Shown: positions 9,841-18,411 of the stretch, piece after piece
How positions within the stretch are numbered: the first letter of the stretch is position 1
Layout of the letters: every line of letters starts with the position of its first letter
NCBI GenBank assembly: GCA_946534145.1
Contig: CAMNCH010000002.1
Location: 1 to 59,179, forward strand
DNA: 59,179 bases
Reading direction: 5' to 3'
From: an uncultured Lachnospiraceae bacterium
GTDB taxonomy: Bacteria > Bacillota > Clostridia > Lachnospirales > Lachnospiraceae
The notes under the pieces: model-generated
Databases searched by the model: none
Told to the model about the DNA's origin: nothing
What the model saw: the letters and a program-made list of their open reading frames with translations, nothing else
Program-made: the position numbers and the translations under genes

Positions 9841-11184
9841 ATGAAAGACAATAAAAATCATGTAATAAGCGACGTCTGCGAAGGCTCTCCGGCCGAATAC
9901 GCAGGCATACAAAAGGGCGACATTTTCTTAACTCTTAACGGTGAAGAAATCGAAGATATTTTTGATTACCGCTATAAGATTTTAGTGCCTCATATAGATA
10001 TTACCGTCTTAAGAGGAGATGAGACTTTATCTTTTTCTTTTGACAAAGACGAAGACGAGGACGTGGGCCTTGAGTATGAAAACGGCCTCATGGACGAATA
10101 CAGAAGATGCAGGAACAATTGTATTTTCTGTTTTATAGATCAGATGCCCCCGGGTATGCGCGAGACACTTTATTTTAAGGATGATGACCAGCGCTTATCC
10201 TTCCTTCAGGGCAATTACGTTACACTTACCAATTTAAGCGACAAAGACGTAGACAGAATTATCAAATACCGCATGGAGCCCATCAACATTTCTTTCCAGA
10301 CCACCAATCCGGAATTAAGATGCATGATGCTTCATAACCGCTTTGCGGGCGAATCTCTTAAAATAGCTGACAAGCTTTTTGAAGCAGGTATCGTCATGAA
10401 CGGTCAGATAGTGCTCTGTAAGGGCGTCAATGACGGCGCAGAGCTTAAACGCACCATAGAAGACCTTATGAAGTACTTGCCCGTGCTTGAGAGCGTTTCC
10501 GTGGTTCCTGTAGGCCTTTCCAAATACCGTGATGGCCTTTACCCTTTGGAACCCTTTAACAAAGAAGACTCGGAAGCGGTAATCGACCTTATCGAAAGCT
10601 ATCAAAAGAAAGCCTTTGCGGAATACGGCCTTCACTTTATTCACGCAAGCGACGAATGGTATATCCTCGCAGGCCGTGAAATGCCTGAAGCCGAGCGTTA
10701 CGACGGCTATCTTCAGTACGAAAACGGTGTAGGCATGATAAGGCTTATGACCGACGAATTCATGGAAGCCTTTGAGAAGGACAGACTTAAGGGCCTTCGC
10801 AAGCTTCTTATGAAGAAATACGAATGCACCGTAGTAACGGGAAGACTGGCATATCCCTACATTAAGCGCTTCGCCGATATGGTGGTTGCCGAGTATCCTA
10901 AGATTAAAATAGATGTTGTGGCCATTCGTAACGATTTCTTTGGCGAAAGGATTACGGTTTCGGGACTCTTAACCGGCGGCGATATTATGGCCCAGTTAAG
11001 GGAACACGGATATTATAAAGAGGTACTGCTTCCAAGAAACGTTTTGAAAGCCGATGAGGATATTTTCCTTGATGACGTTAAGTTATCGGAACTGGAGGAC
11101 GCTTTACAAGTTAAGTGTAAAATTGTACAATCAAGCGGTCGTGGTATGCTCTTTTCCATGATGGGACGCAAACTCAAAAAATAA
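9841..11184 (+). CDS. DUF512 protein with PDZ domain and radical-SAM-like CxxxCxxC motif
   Basis: PDZ-like N-terminus (VISDVCEGSPAEYAGIQKGDIFLTLNGEEI), CRNNCIFCFIDQMP, DUF512-type C-terminal. Confidence 0.9.
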   Translation: MKDNKNHVISDVCEGSPAEYAGIQKGDIFLTLNGEEIEDIFDYRYKILVPHIDITVLRGDETLSFSFDKDEDEDVGLEYENGLMDEYRRCRNNCIFCFIDQMPPGMRETLYFKDDDQRLSFLQGNYVTLTNLSDKDVDRIIKYRMEPINISFQTTNPELRCMMLHNRFAGESLKIADKLFEAGIVMNGQIVLCKGVNDGAELKRTIEDLMKYLPVLESVSVVPVGLSKYRDGLYPLEPFNKEDSEAVIDLIESYQKKAFAEYGLHFIHASDEWYILAGREMPEAERYDGYLQYENGVGMIRLMTDEFMEAFEKDRLKGLRKLLMKKYECTVVTGRLAYPYIKRFADMVVAEYPKIKIDVVAIRNDFFGERITVSGLLTGGDIMAQLREHGYYKEVLLPRNVLKADEDIFLDDVKLSELEDALQVKCKIVQSSGRGMLFSMMGRKLKK

Positions 11185-11195
11185 CGGAGATTTAG

Positions 11196-12533
11196 ATGGA
11201 AACCAGAAAAAGAAAGCCTATAGTTGCTGTTGTGGGAAGACCCAATGTGGGTAAATCCACATTTTTCAATGCACTTGCAGGTGAGAAGATTTCAATAGTT
11301 AAAGATACGCCCGGTATTACAAGAGACAGAATTTATGTTGACGTTACCTGGCTTAATTACTCATTTACTTTGGTAGATACAGGCGGTATCGAGCCCGACT
11401 CCAAGGACGTTATCCTGTCACAGATGCGTGAGCAGGCCGAACTTGCCATTGAAACTGCGGATGTCATTCTTTTTATGACGGATGTTAAACAGGGACTTCA
11501 GGATGCCGACGGTAAGGTCTGCGATATGTTAAGACGTTCAGGCAAGCCTGTTTTACTGGTGGTCAACAAAGTCGATGATTTTAATAAATACATGGCTGAT
11601 GTCTACGAGTTTTACAACCTCGGTATCGGCGATCCTTATCCCGTATCCAGTGCCAACAGACTGGGCTTTGGCGACCTCTTGGACGAGGTGGTCAAGAACT
11701 TCCCCGATGACATTGATTCCGGCGAGGAAGACAACCGTATTAAGGTTGCGGTAGTAGGTAAGCCCAACGTAGGCAAGAGCTCGCTCATTAACTACATCCT
11801 TGGCGAGAATCGTCTTATCGTATCCGACATTGCGGGTACTACCAGAGACGCCGTAGACACGGATGTTGTATACAATGACAAAGAATATGTCTTTATAGAT
11901 ACTGCCGGCGTACGTCGCAAGAGCCGCATTCATGAAGACCTTGAGCATTACATGATAGTAAGAACCGTCAGTGCGGTTGAAAGAGCGGATGTAGTCCTTC
12001 TTTTGATAGATGCAACCGAAGGCGTAACCGAGCAGGATGCGAAGATTGCCGGTATTGCCCATGACAACGGTAAGGCTATTATCGTGGTAGTCAATAAATG
12101 GGATGCCAAAGAAAAGGATGATAAGACCATCTATCGATTTACAGAAGATGTTCGTCAGGTGCTTTCTTTTATGCCTTATGCGGAAATCGTGTTTATATCT
12201 GCCAAAACAGGTCAGAGAGTGCCCAAGCTCTTTGAGACCATTGACATGGTATATGAGAACCACTGCATGAGAGTGGGCACAGGTGTGCTCAATGAGATTA
12301 TGGCAAGAGCCGTATCCATGCAGCAGCCGCCCACAGACAAGGGTAAGAGACTTAAGCTTTTCTACATTACACAGGCTTCGGTCAAACCGCCCACCTTTGT
12401 TATTTTCGTAAATGACAAGGAAATGATGCATTTTTCCTATACAAGATATATAGAGAACCAGATTAGAGATTCCTTCGGATTTAAGGGAACTCCCCTTCAT
12501 TTTATTATTCGTGAGAGAAAGGAAGATGAGTAA
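11196..12533 (+). CDS. der: Ribosome-associated GTPase Der (EngA)
   Basis: Two tandem GTPase domains: GRPNVGKST and GKPNVGKSS, with DTGG/DTAG and NKVD/NKWD motifs. Confidence 0.97.
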   Translation: METRKRKPIVAVVGRPNVGKSTFFNALAGEKISIVKDTPGITRDRIYVDVTWLNYSFTLVDTGGIEPDSKDVILSQMREQAELAIETADVILFMTDVKQGLQDADGKVCDMLRRSGKPVLLVVNKVDDFNKYMADVYEFYNLGIGDPYPVSSANRLGFGDLLDEVVKNFPDDIDSGEEDNRIKVAVVGKPNVGKSSLINYILGENRLIVSDIAGTTRDAVDTDVVYNDKEYVFIDTAGVRRKSRIHEDLEHYMIVRTVSAVERADVVLLLIDATEGVTEQDAKIAGIAHDNGKAIIVVVNKWDAKEKDDKTIYRFTEDVRQVLSFMPYAEIVFISAKTGQRVPKLFETIDMVYENHCMRVGTGVLNEIMARAVSMQQPPTDKGKRLKLFYITQASVKPPTFVIFVNDKEMMHFSYTRYIENQIRDSFGFKGTPLHFIIRERKEDE

Positions 12534-13219
12534 TGGTAAGGTTACTGTGTTTAGTATTGGGTTATGTTTTCGGTGTATTTCAGACCGCGTTCTTTTACGG
12601 CAAGCTTCATGGAATTGATATAAGAGAGCACGGAAGCGGTAATGCCGGTACCACCAACACTTTGAGGGTTCTCGGCACCAAGGCGGGACTTATAGTGTTT
12701 GCGGGAGATATGCTTAAGTCCATTATCGCCATATGCCTTGTCAGATTCCTTATTGTTCCAAAGTTTCCCGAGATTGGGCCGCTGCTTATTCTTTATACCG
12801 GCGCAGGCTGTATTCTCGGACACAATTTTCCTTTCTACATGAGCTTTAAAGGCGGTAAGGGTATTGCCACCACAGGCGGTATGATGATTGCTTCACATTG
12901 GGCATATATTCCTGTGGGCCTTATCCTGTTCTTTGGCAATTTCTTTTTAAATCATTACGTTTCTTTGGGATCCCTTCTTCTTTACACGGGATTTATGATA
13001 CAGACGGTCGTTATGGGACAGATGGGCGTTTTCGGTGTTGAACAGGCTGTTCTTAACGAAATGTATGTTGTGGCAGCATTCCTGACCCTTATGGCTTTTT
13101 GGAAGCATCGCTCCAACATCATAAGACTTATAAGGGGTAACGAAAGAAAGACATACCTTTCCAAAAAGGGTAAAGAAAAGGCCGCAGCGGCCGAAGCATC
13201 AAAGGAGAGTAGCAAATAA
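12533..13219 (+). CDS. plsY: Glycerol-3-phosphate acyltransferase PlsY
   Basis: IREHGSGNAGTTNTLRVLG, GHNFPFYMSFKGGKGIATTGG motifs; multi-TM. Confidence 0.95.
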   Translation: MVRLLCLVLGYVFGVFQTAFFYGKLHGIDIREHGSGNAGTTNTLRVLGTKAGLIVFAGDMLKSIIAICLVRFLIVPKFPEIGPLLILYTGAGCILGHNFPFYMSFKGGKGIATTGGMMIASHWAYIPVGLILFFGNFFLNHYVSLGSLLLYTGFMIQTVVMGQMGVFGVEQAVLNEMYVVAAFLTLMAFWKHRSNIIRLIRGNERKTYLSKKGKEKAAAAEASKESSK

Positions 13220-14226
13220 TGAATGTAGGCGTAATCGGAGCAGGTTCCTGGGGAATCGCTTTAACCGTACTTCTTGATAAGAACGGTTCTAAGGTTACAG
13301 TATGGAGTAAATTTGAAGAAGAAGTAAAAATGCTTTCTGAAAAAAGAGAGTATGCAGATAAGCTTCCCGGTGTTAAGATTCCGGAAACGGTTGATTTTAC
13401 CACCGACCTTGAAGCGACGGTTAAGAACAATGAAGTTCTTGTTATGGCCGTTCCTTCAACATTTGTCCGTGGCACCGCTCACTTAATGAAGGATTTTGTG
13501 GCACCCGGACAGATTATAGTCAACGTGGCCAAGGGTATTGAGGAAAACACACTTATGACTCTTTCCGATATCATTGAAGAGGAAATACCTCAGGCCAAAG
13601 TGGCGGTTATGTGCGGTCCTACCCATGCGGAAGAAGTGGGCAGAGGCATTCCCACCACCATCGTGGTAGGTGCGCGTGAACAGAGTACTGCCAGGCTTAT
13701 TCAGGATTTGTTCATGAATGAATCCTTCAGAGTATATATTTCTCCCGACGTTTTGGGTATGGAAATAGGTTCATCCCTTAAGAACGTTGTGGCTCTTGCC
13801 GCAGGTATTGCAGACGGACTCGGATACGGAGACAACACCAAGGCAGCTCTTATAACAAGAGGAATTGCCGAAATTTCCAGACTCGGTATCAAGATGGGCG
13901 GCAAGGCAGAAACATTTGCGGGACTCACCGGTATCGGCGACCTTATCGTTACCTGTGCCAGCATGCATTCCCGTAACCGTCGTGCAGGTATCTTAATCGG
14001 TCAGGGCAAGACCATGCAGGAAGCGATGGATGAAGTTAAAATGGTGGTTGAGGGCGTATATTCCGCCAAAGCAGCCATGCAGCTTGCCCATAAATACGAT
14101 GTTGAACTTCCCATCATAGAACAGGTTAATGAAATCTTATTTAACAACAAGCCTGCTGCCGAAGCAGTAAGGGACCTTATGATCAGAGACAAAAAGATCG
14201 AGATTGGAGACGGCTTTGAAAACTAA
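13219..14226 (+). CDS. gpsA: Glycerol-3-phosphate dehydrogenase [NAD(P)+]
   Basis: GVIGAGSWGIALTVLLDKNG Rossmann start, CGPTHAEEV, SLKNVVALAAGIADGLGYGDNTKAALITRG. Confidence 0.96.
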   Translation: MNVGVIGAGSWGIALTVLLDKNGSKVTVWSKFEEEVKMLSEKREYADKLPGVKIPETVDFTTDLEATVKNNEVLVMAVPSTFVRGTAHLMKDFVAPGQIIVNVAKGIEENTLMTLSDIIEEEIPQAKVAVMCGPTHAEEVGRGIPTTIVVGAREQSTARLIQDLFMNESFRVYISPDVLGMEIGSSLKNVVALAAGIADGLGYGDNTKAALITRGIAEISRLGIKMGGKAETFAGLTGIGDLIVTCASMHSRNRRAGILIGQGKTMQEAMDEVKMVVEGVYSAKAAMQLAHKYDVELPIIEQVNEILFNNKPAAEAVRDLMIRDKKIEIGDGFEN

Positions 14227-15028
14227 TTTTAAATCCACCGGCGAATATATCGCCTCCGAAGAATTGATGGCAAGCGTTAACATTGCCGCTGCCCTTGAAA
14301 AACCCCTTCTTATAAAGGGTGAGCCCGGAACAGGCAAGACAATGCTTGCAAAGGCGGTTTCTGAAGCCCTTGGCAAGAAGCTTATTGTGTGGAACATTAA
14401 GTCCACCACCAAGGCTCAGGAAGGCTTATATACCTACGATACCATTCAGCGTCTTTACGACGGACAGTTCGGCAATGAAGGCGTAGACGACATCGCAAGA
14501 TACATTAAGCTCGGTAAACTTGGTGAAGCCTTTGATTCGGAGGACCAGGTGGTTCTTCTTATCGATGAAATCGACAAGGCAGACCTGGAATTCCCCAATG
14601 ACTTATTGTGGGAACTCGATCAGATGGAGTTTTATATCTATGAGACCAAAAGAACCGTTAAGGCCAAACATCGCCCCATAGTTATTATAACCTCCAATGC
14701 GGAAAAAGAACTTCCCGATGCTTTTTTGAGGCGTTGCATTTTCCACTACATTGACTTCCCGGACGAAGCCTTAATGGAAGAGATTGTTAAGACTCACTTC
14801 CCTGATATAGAAGAGACTCTTTTAAAGAATGCCATGCAGGTATTCTATGAGATTCGTTCATATTCCCAGCTTCGTAAAAAGCCGGCCACCAGCGAACTCA
14901 TCGACTGGCTTAATGCCATGATGATAGGCGGCGTCAATCCCGAGAAGATTAAGGCAGAGCTTCCTTTTGTGGGAGTTTTGATTAAAAAAGACGAAGATTT
15001 AGATATCGTACGCAAAAGAGTAGATTGA
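14216..15028 (+). CDS. MoxR-family AAA+ ATPase
   Basis: GEPGTGKTMLAKAVSEALG Walker A, LLIDEIDKAD Walker B, TSNAEKELPDAFLRRC. TTG start at 14216 (GGAG at 14206-14209) or TTG at 14204, both inside the gpsA 3' end. Confidence 0.9.
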   Translation: MKTNFKSTGEYIASEELMASVNIAAALEKPLLIKGEPGTGKTMLAKAVSEALGKKLIVWNIKSTTKAQEGLYTYDTIQRLYDGQFGNEGVDDIARYIKLGKLGEAFDSEDQVVLLIDEIDKADLEFPNDLLWELDQMEFYIYETKRTVKAKHRPIVIITSNAEKELPDAFLRRCIFHYIDFPDEALMEEIVKTHFPDIEETLLKNAMQVFYEIRSYSQLRKKPATSELIDWLNAMMIGGVNPEKIKAELPFVGVLIKKDEDLDIVRKRVD

Positions 15029-15031
15029 TAA

Positions 15032-16231
15032 ATGTTTACAAACTTCTTTTACACCTGTAAGGCCAAAGGCCTGGATATTTCTTTAACCGAATGGATAGCG
15101 CTTCACGATGCCATGAATAAGAACCTGTGCGGGTCCTCCCTCACGGGCTTTTATTATACGGCAAGAGCGATTCTGGTTAAGAGCGAGACAGACTTTGACA
15201 AGTTCGACATGGCTTTTGAAGAGTGTTTTAAGGGTATTAAGACCGAGAACACCATAACCGACAGGATGCTTGAATGGCTTGACAAGTCCGAAATGCAGGA
15301 GCTTCTTCATGAGGAAGAGCGCTACTGGCTCAATCAGGTTGAAGACATGCACGTGGACAAAGAAGACGTTGAGCAGAAATTCAAAGACCGCTTAAAAGAG
15401 CAGGACAGTGAGCATAACGGCGGCAGTTACTGGATCGGTACCATGGGCAAGACCCAGTTTGGTAACATGGGCGGTAATATCGGCGGTATCAGAGTAGGCG
15501 GAAGCACCGGTTATCAGTCTGCTTTTGCGGTTGTGGGCGCACGTAAGTACAAAGACTTTCGTGACGATAAAATGCTTGATAACAGGCAGTTTCAGATGGC
15601 TTTCAGAAAGCTTCGTCAGTTTTCTTCAAAGCTTGATATTCCCAAGACGGAACTTGATATTAACGGAACCATAGATTCAACCTGCAATAACGGAGGATTT
15701 CTTAAACTTGAGTGGGAGCGTCCCCGCAAAAATGCCGTGAAACTTCTTCTTTTGATGGATTCCGGCGGTACCATGATTCCCTTTACCAAACTCTTAAATG
15801 AGTTATTTCAGGCGATTCATAAGTCCAATCACTATAAAGACGTTAAAAGCTACTATTTCCACAATTGTATCTATGCCAAGATGTACAAGACTCCCGAGTG
15901 TGAGAACGGTGACTGGGTAGATACGGACTGGATGTTCAGAAATGTGGATTCGGACTATAAGGTTATTATTGTGGGTGATGCGGCTATGGCGCCTGAGGAA
16001 CTATATTCCAAGACCGGTAATTACCGCGGCCCTAACGGAGGACTTTCCGGCGAGGAATGGCTCCTTCTTTTGAAGCAGCACTACAAAAAGGTTGTCTGGC
16101 TCAATCCCAAAATGGCTCCCGGAGAAGCTCCCTGGAGAGAGGCAGAGACAGCTGTCAAAAAGATGTTTCCCATGTACAAATTAACCGTTGAAGGCCTCAA
16201 CGAAGCAATGGTTAAACTCATGACAAAATAA
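15032..16231 (+). CDS. VWA/CoxE-like protein, partner of the upstream MoxR ATPase
   Basis: LLLLMDSGGTM MIDAS-like motif; adjacent to a MoxR ATPase, a typical MoxR-VWA pair. Confidence 0.8.
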   Translation: MFTNFFYTCKAKGLDISLTEWIALHDAMNKNLCGSSLTGFYYTARAILVKSETDFDKFDMAFEECFKGIKTENTITDRMLEWLDKSEMQELLHEEERYWLNQVEDMHVDKEDVEQKFKDRLKEQDSEHNGGSYWIGTMGKTQFGNMGGNIGGIRVGGSTGYQSAFAVVGARKYKDFRDDKMLDNRQFQMAFRKLRQFSSKLDIPKTELDINGTIDSTCNNGGFLKLEWERPRKNAVKLLLLMDSGGTMIPFTKLLNELFQAIHKSNHYKDVKSYYFHNCIYAKMYKTPECENGDWVDTDWMFRNVDSDYKVIIVGDAAMAPEELYSKTGNYRGPNGGLSGEEWLLLLKQHYKKVVWLNPKMAPGEAPWREAETAVKKMFPMYKLTVEGLNEAMVKLMTK

Positions 16232-16303
16232 GATTTTTGTCTAATGATGTGTTAATCTGATATAGATAAAATATTCTCAAATGTGTGACTGTTAAGGGGA
16301 AGT

Positions 16304-18409
16304 ATGAATTCTGTAATAGATCGGTTCCTGGGGGACTCGGTGCCCGCACGAGAGAGAATGTTTTATCTTGGAACTTTTTTAAGCAGTTTCTTTACACTGC
16401 TGTTTGTTTCTGTTGCGGTTTTACTCAGAATGGACATGCTTACAGTGCTTGTTTACGCTTCAATAAGCGTAGTGGGCACTGTTTTCTTTTTCCTGGAACA
16501 AAAAATAAATAAACCGGCTCTTCTTACGATTATTTATCTTATTTATATCAATCTTATCTGTTTTCCCGGACTTTTGATTATATCTCCCAAAGATCTTATT
16601 GAAGTACCGTTATATTCAATCTGCGGACTTGTTTATACGCTTGTTTTGCTAAGCGGAAAGGCAAGAGTAATAATGTATGTTGCGCAGGTGATAATGGATA
16701 TGGGGATTGCCTACTACAGATTTGTGGTAATGGACGGACCGGATATTCATATGGGACCCAGTACACCTTTGGATTTTCTTAGAATTGAAGCCGCAGTCAT
16801 TATTACGGGTAGTCTTTGCGGATGTATTATCAGATTCAGGCATTATACATTGAAAAAAGAAATGTCCATCCGGGAAGAAGCCACAAAAAAAGCGGAGATG
16901 GTAAGCGATGCCAAAGATATGTTCCTTGTTAATATTTCTCACGAAATAAGAACTCCTTTGAATGCCATAATCGGTACTACGGACTTGCTGCTGGATTCGG
17001 AGGCTTCCAACAACATAAAAGAAAAGGCCTTCAATATTTCCAATTCCAGTCATGCACTTTTGTCTATTACTACAGACCTTTTGGACTTTTCACACTTAAA
17101 TATGGATACAATTACGCCTGTTAATGAGAAGTACGATTTTGCTTTTATGCTAAATGACATAATTAATCTTATGTCGGTAAGACTGCTTGATTCAAATGTT
17201 GAGTTTTTTGTAGATATTGAACCTTCAATTAAAAAAATACTTATAGGTGACAGCGGAAAAATAAGGCAGATTATCATAAACATGCTTTCTAATGCCATCA
17301 AATATACAAAAGAAGGCTACATGTCCTTAAGCATAAACGCCGATAAAATCTCCGATAGTGAAATAAAGCTTCATATCAACGTTTCCGATTCAGGTATCGG
17401 TATCAGACAGGAGAATATCGAAAAAATCTTCGAGCCTTATAACAGGTCGGGTGAAATGACCGACCGACTGATTGAAGGCAACGGTCTGGGCCTTGCACTT
17501 TGTAAAAAACTTGCCAACGCCATGGGCGGTAATATTTGGGCGGAAAGTGAGTACGGAAAAGGTTCCACTTTCTTTTTCGAAGTTAATCAGTTGTACGATA
17601 TCGAAGACGCGGAAGAATATTGCGGCAATGTTAAGAATAAAAACCTGAAGGTATGTTTTTACATTAATCAGACCAAAGAAGCCGGCATTCTTAAAAGAGT
17701 TATGTCGGGTTTGAATATAGAAACCCGGAAGGCTGATTCAAAAGAAGATTTTTTGCAGGCCTGCTCAGACGGAACCTACGATTTCTATTTTCTGCCCGCA
17801 GATTCTTATGACAGACTTAAAGAGAAAATGGTCGAAGCGAATGTTGACTGGCATAAACTTGTTGTTATTAGCGACTGCAACTATTCATATTCCGGCGAGC
17901 CCATTGAATATGTTCTTACCAAGCCGGTTAACTGCCTTAATGTTACAGACCTCTTAAATCAGACAAAGAGTTTTGCCATCAGAAAACAGCTCTTTGAAGG
18001 CGGCTTCGATATAGAAAAAGCAACAGTTTTGGTAGTAGATGACAGCATTGTCAATCTGGAAGTTGCCAAGGGTATACTTGAACGTTACAAGCCTACAGTT
18101 CTTACGGCATATAGCGGAGCAGAGTGTTTAATCGCTTTGAAGGACGAGCACGTGGATTGTATCTTCCTTGACTATATGATGCCCGAGATGGACGGAATTG
18201 ACACTCTTAAGGCCATAAGAGCCCTGGATGACTCGGATAAAGCCAATATACCCGTTGTGGTTCTTACCGCCAACGTGGTAAGCGGCGCAAGAGAGATGTT
18301 TATGGGAGAAGGTTTTAACGAATATCTCTCCAAACCCATAGAAATCGATATGCTGGAAAAAGTATTATTATCTGTTATTCCCAAGAATCTTATTAAATTG
18401 CAGGTATAG
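16304..18409 (+). CDS. Hybrid sensor histidine kinase (intact HisKA-HATPase, pseudo-receiver, receiver)
   Basis: N-terminal TM region; MFLVNISHEIRTPLNAIIG; NMLSNAIKYT; DSGIGI; GNGLGLALCKK; C-terminal REC with VVDDS, LDYMMPEMDG, LTAN, SKP. Confidence 0.93.
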   Translation: MNSVIDRFLGDSVPARERMFYLGTFLSSFFTLLFVSVAVLLRMDMLTVLVYASISVVGTVFFFLEQKINKPALLTIIYLIYINLICFPGLLIISPKDLIEVPLYSICGLVYTLVLLSGKARVIMYVAQVIMDMGIAYYRFVVMDGPDIHMGPSTPLDFLRIEAAVIITGSLCGCIIRFRHYTLKKEMSIREEATKKAEMVSDAKDMFLVNISHEIRTPLNAIIGTTDLLLDSEASNNIKEKAFNISNSSHALLSITTDLLDFSHLNMDTITPVNEKYDFAFMLNDIINLMSVRLLDSNVEFFVDIEPSIKKILIGDSGKIRQIIINMLSNAIKYTKEGYMSLSINADKISDSEIKLHINVSDSGIGIRQENIEKIFEPYNRSGEMTDRLIEGNGLGLALCKKLANAMGGNIWAESEYGKGSTFFFEVNQLYDIEDAEEYCGNVKNKNLKVCFYINQTKEAGILKRVMSGLNIETRKADSKEDFLQACSDGTYDFYFLPADSYDRLKEKMVEANVDWHKLVVISDCNYSYSGEPIEYVLTKPVNCLNVTDLLNQTKSFAIRKQLFEGGFDIEKATVLVVDDSIVNLEVAKGILERYKPTVLTAYSGAECLIALKDEHVDCIFLDYMMPEMDGIDTLKAIRALDDSDKANIPVVVLTANVVSGAREMFMGEGFNEYLSKPIEIDMLEKVLLSVIPKNLIKLQV

Positions 18410-18411
18410 TT

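Noticed and set aside
11553-12500. 315-aa minus-strand ORF inside der
   Set aside because: Fully antisense to a confident der gene, no family motifs, no RBS; a shadow of codon bias.
15720-15790. Loss of MIDAS function in the VWA protein (DSGGTM instead of DxSGSM)
   Set aside because: CoxE-like VWA proteins often show D-x-G-G-S/T-M here, so this is probably family-typical rather than novel.
16285-16512. 75-aa plus-strand ORF overlapping the hybrid kinase start
   Set aside because: Out of frame with the well-supported kinase CDS at 16304, no independent evidence.
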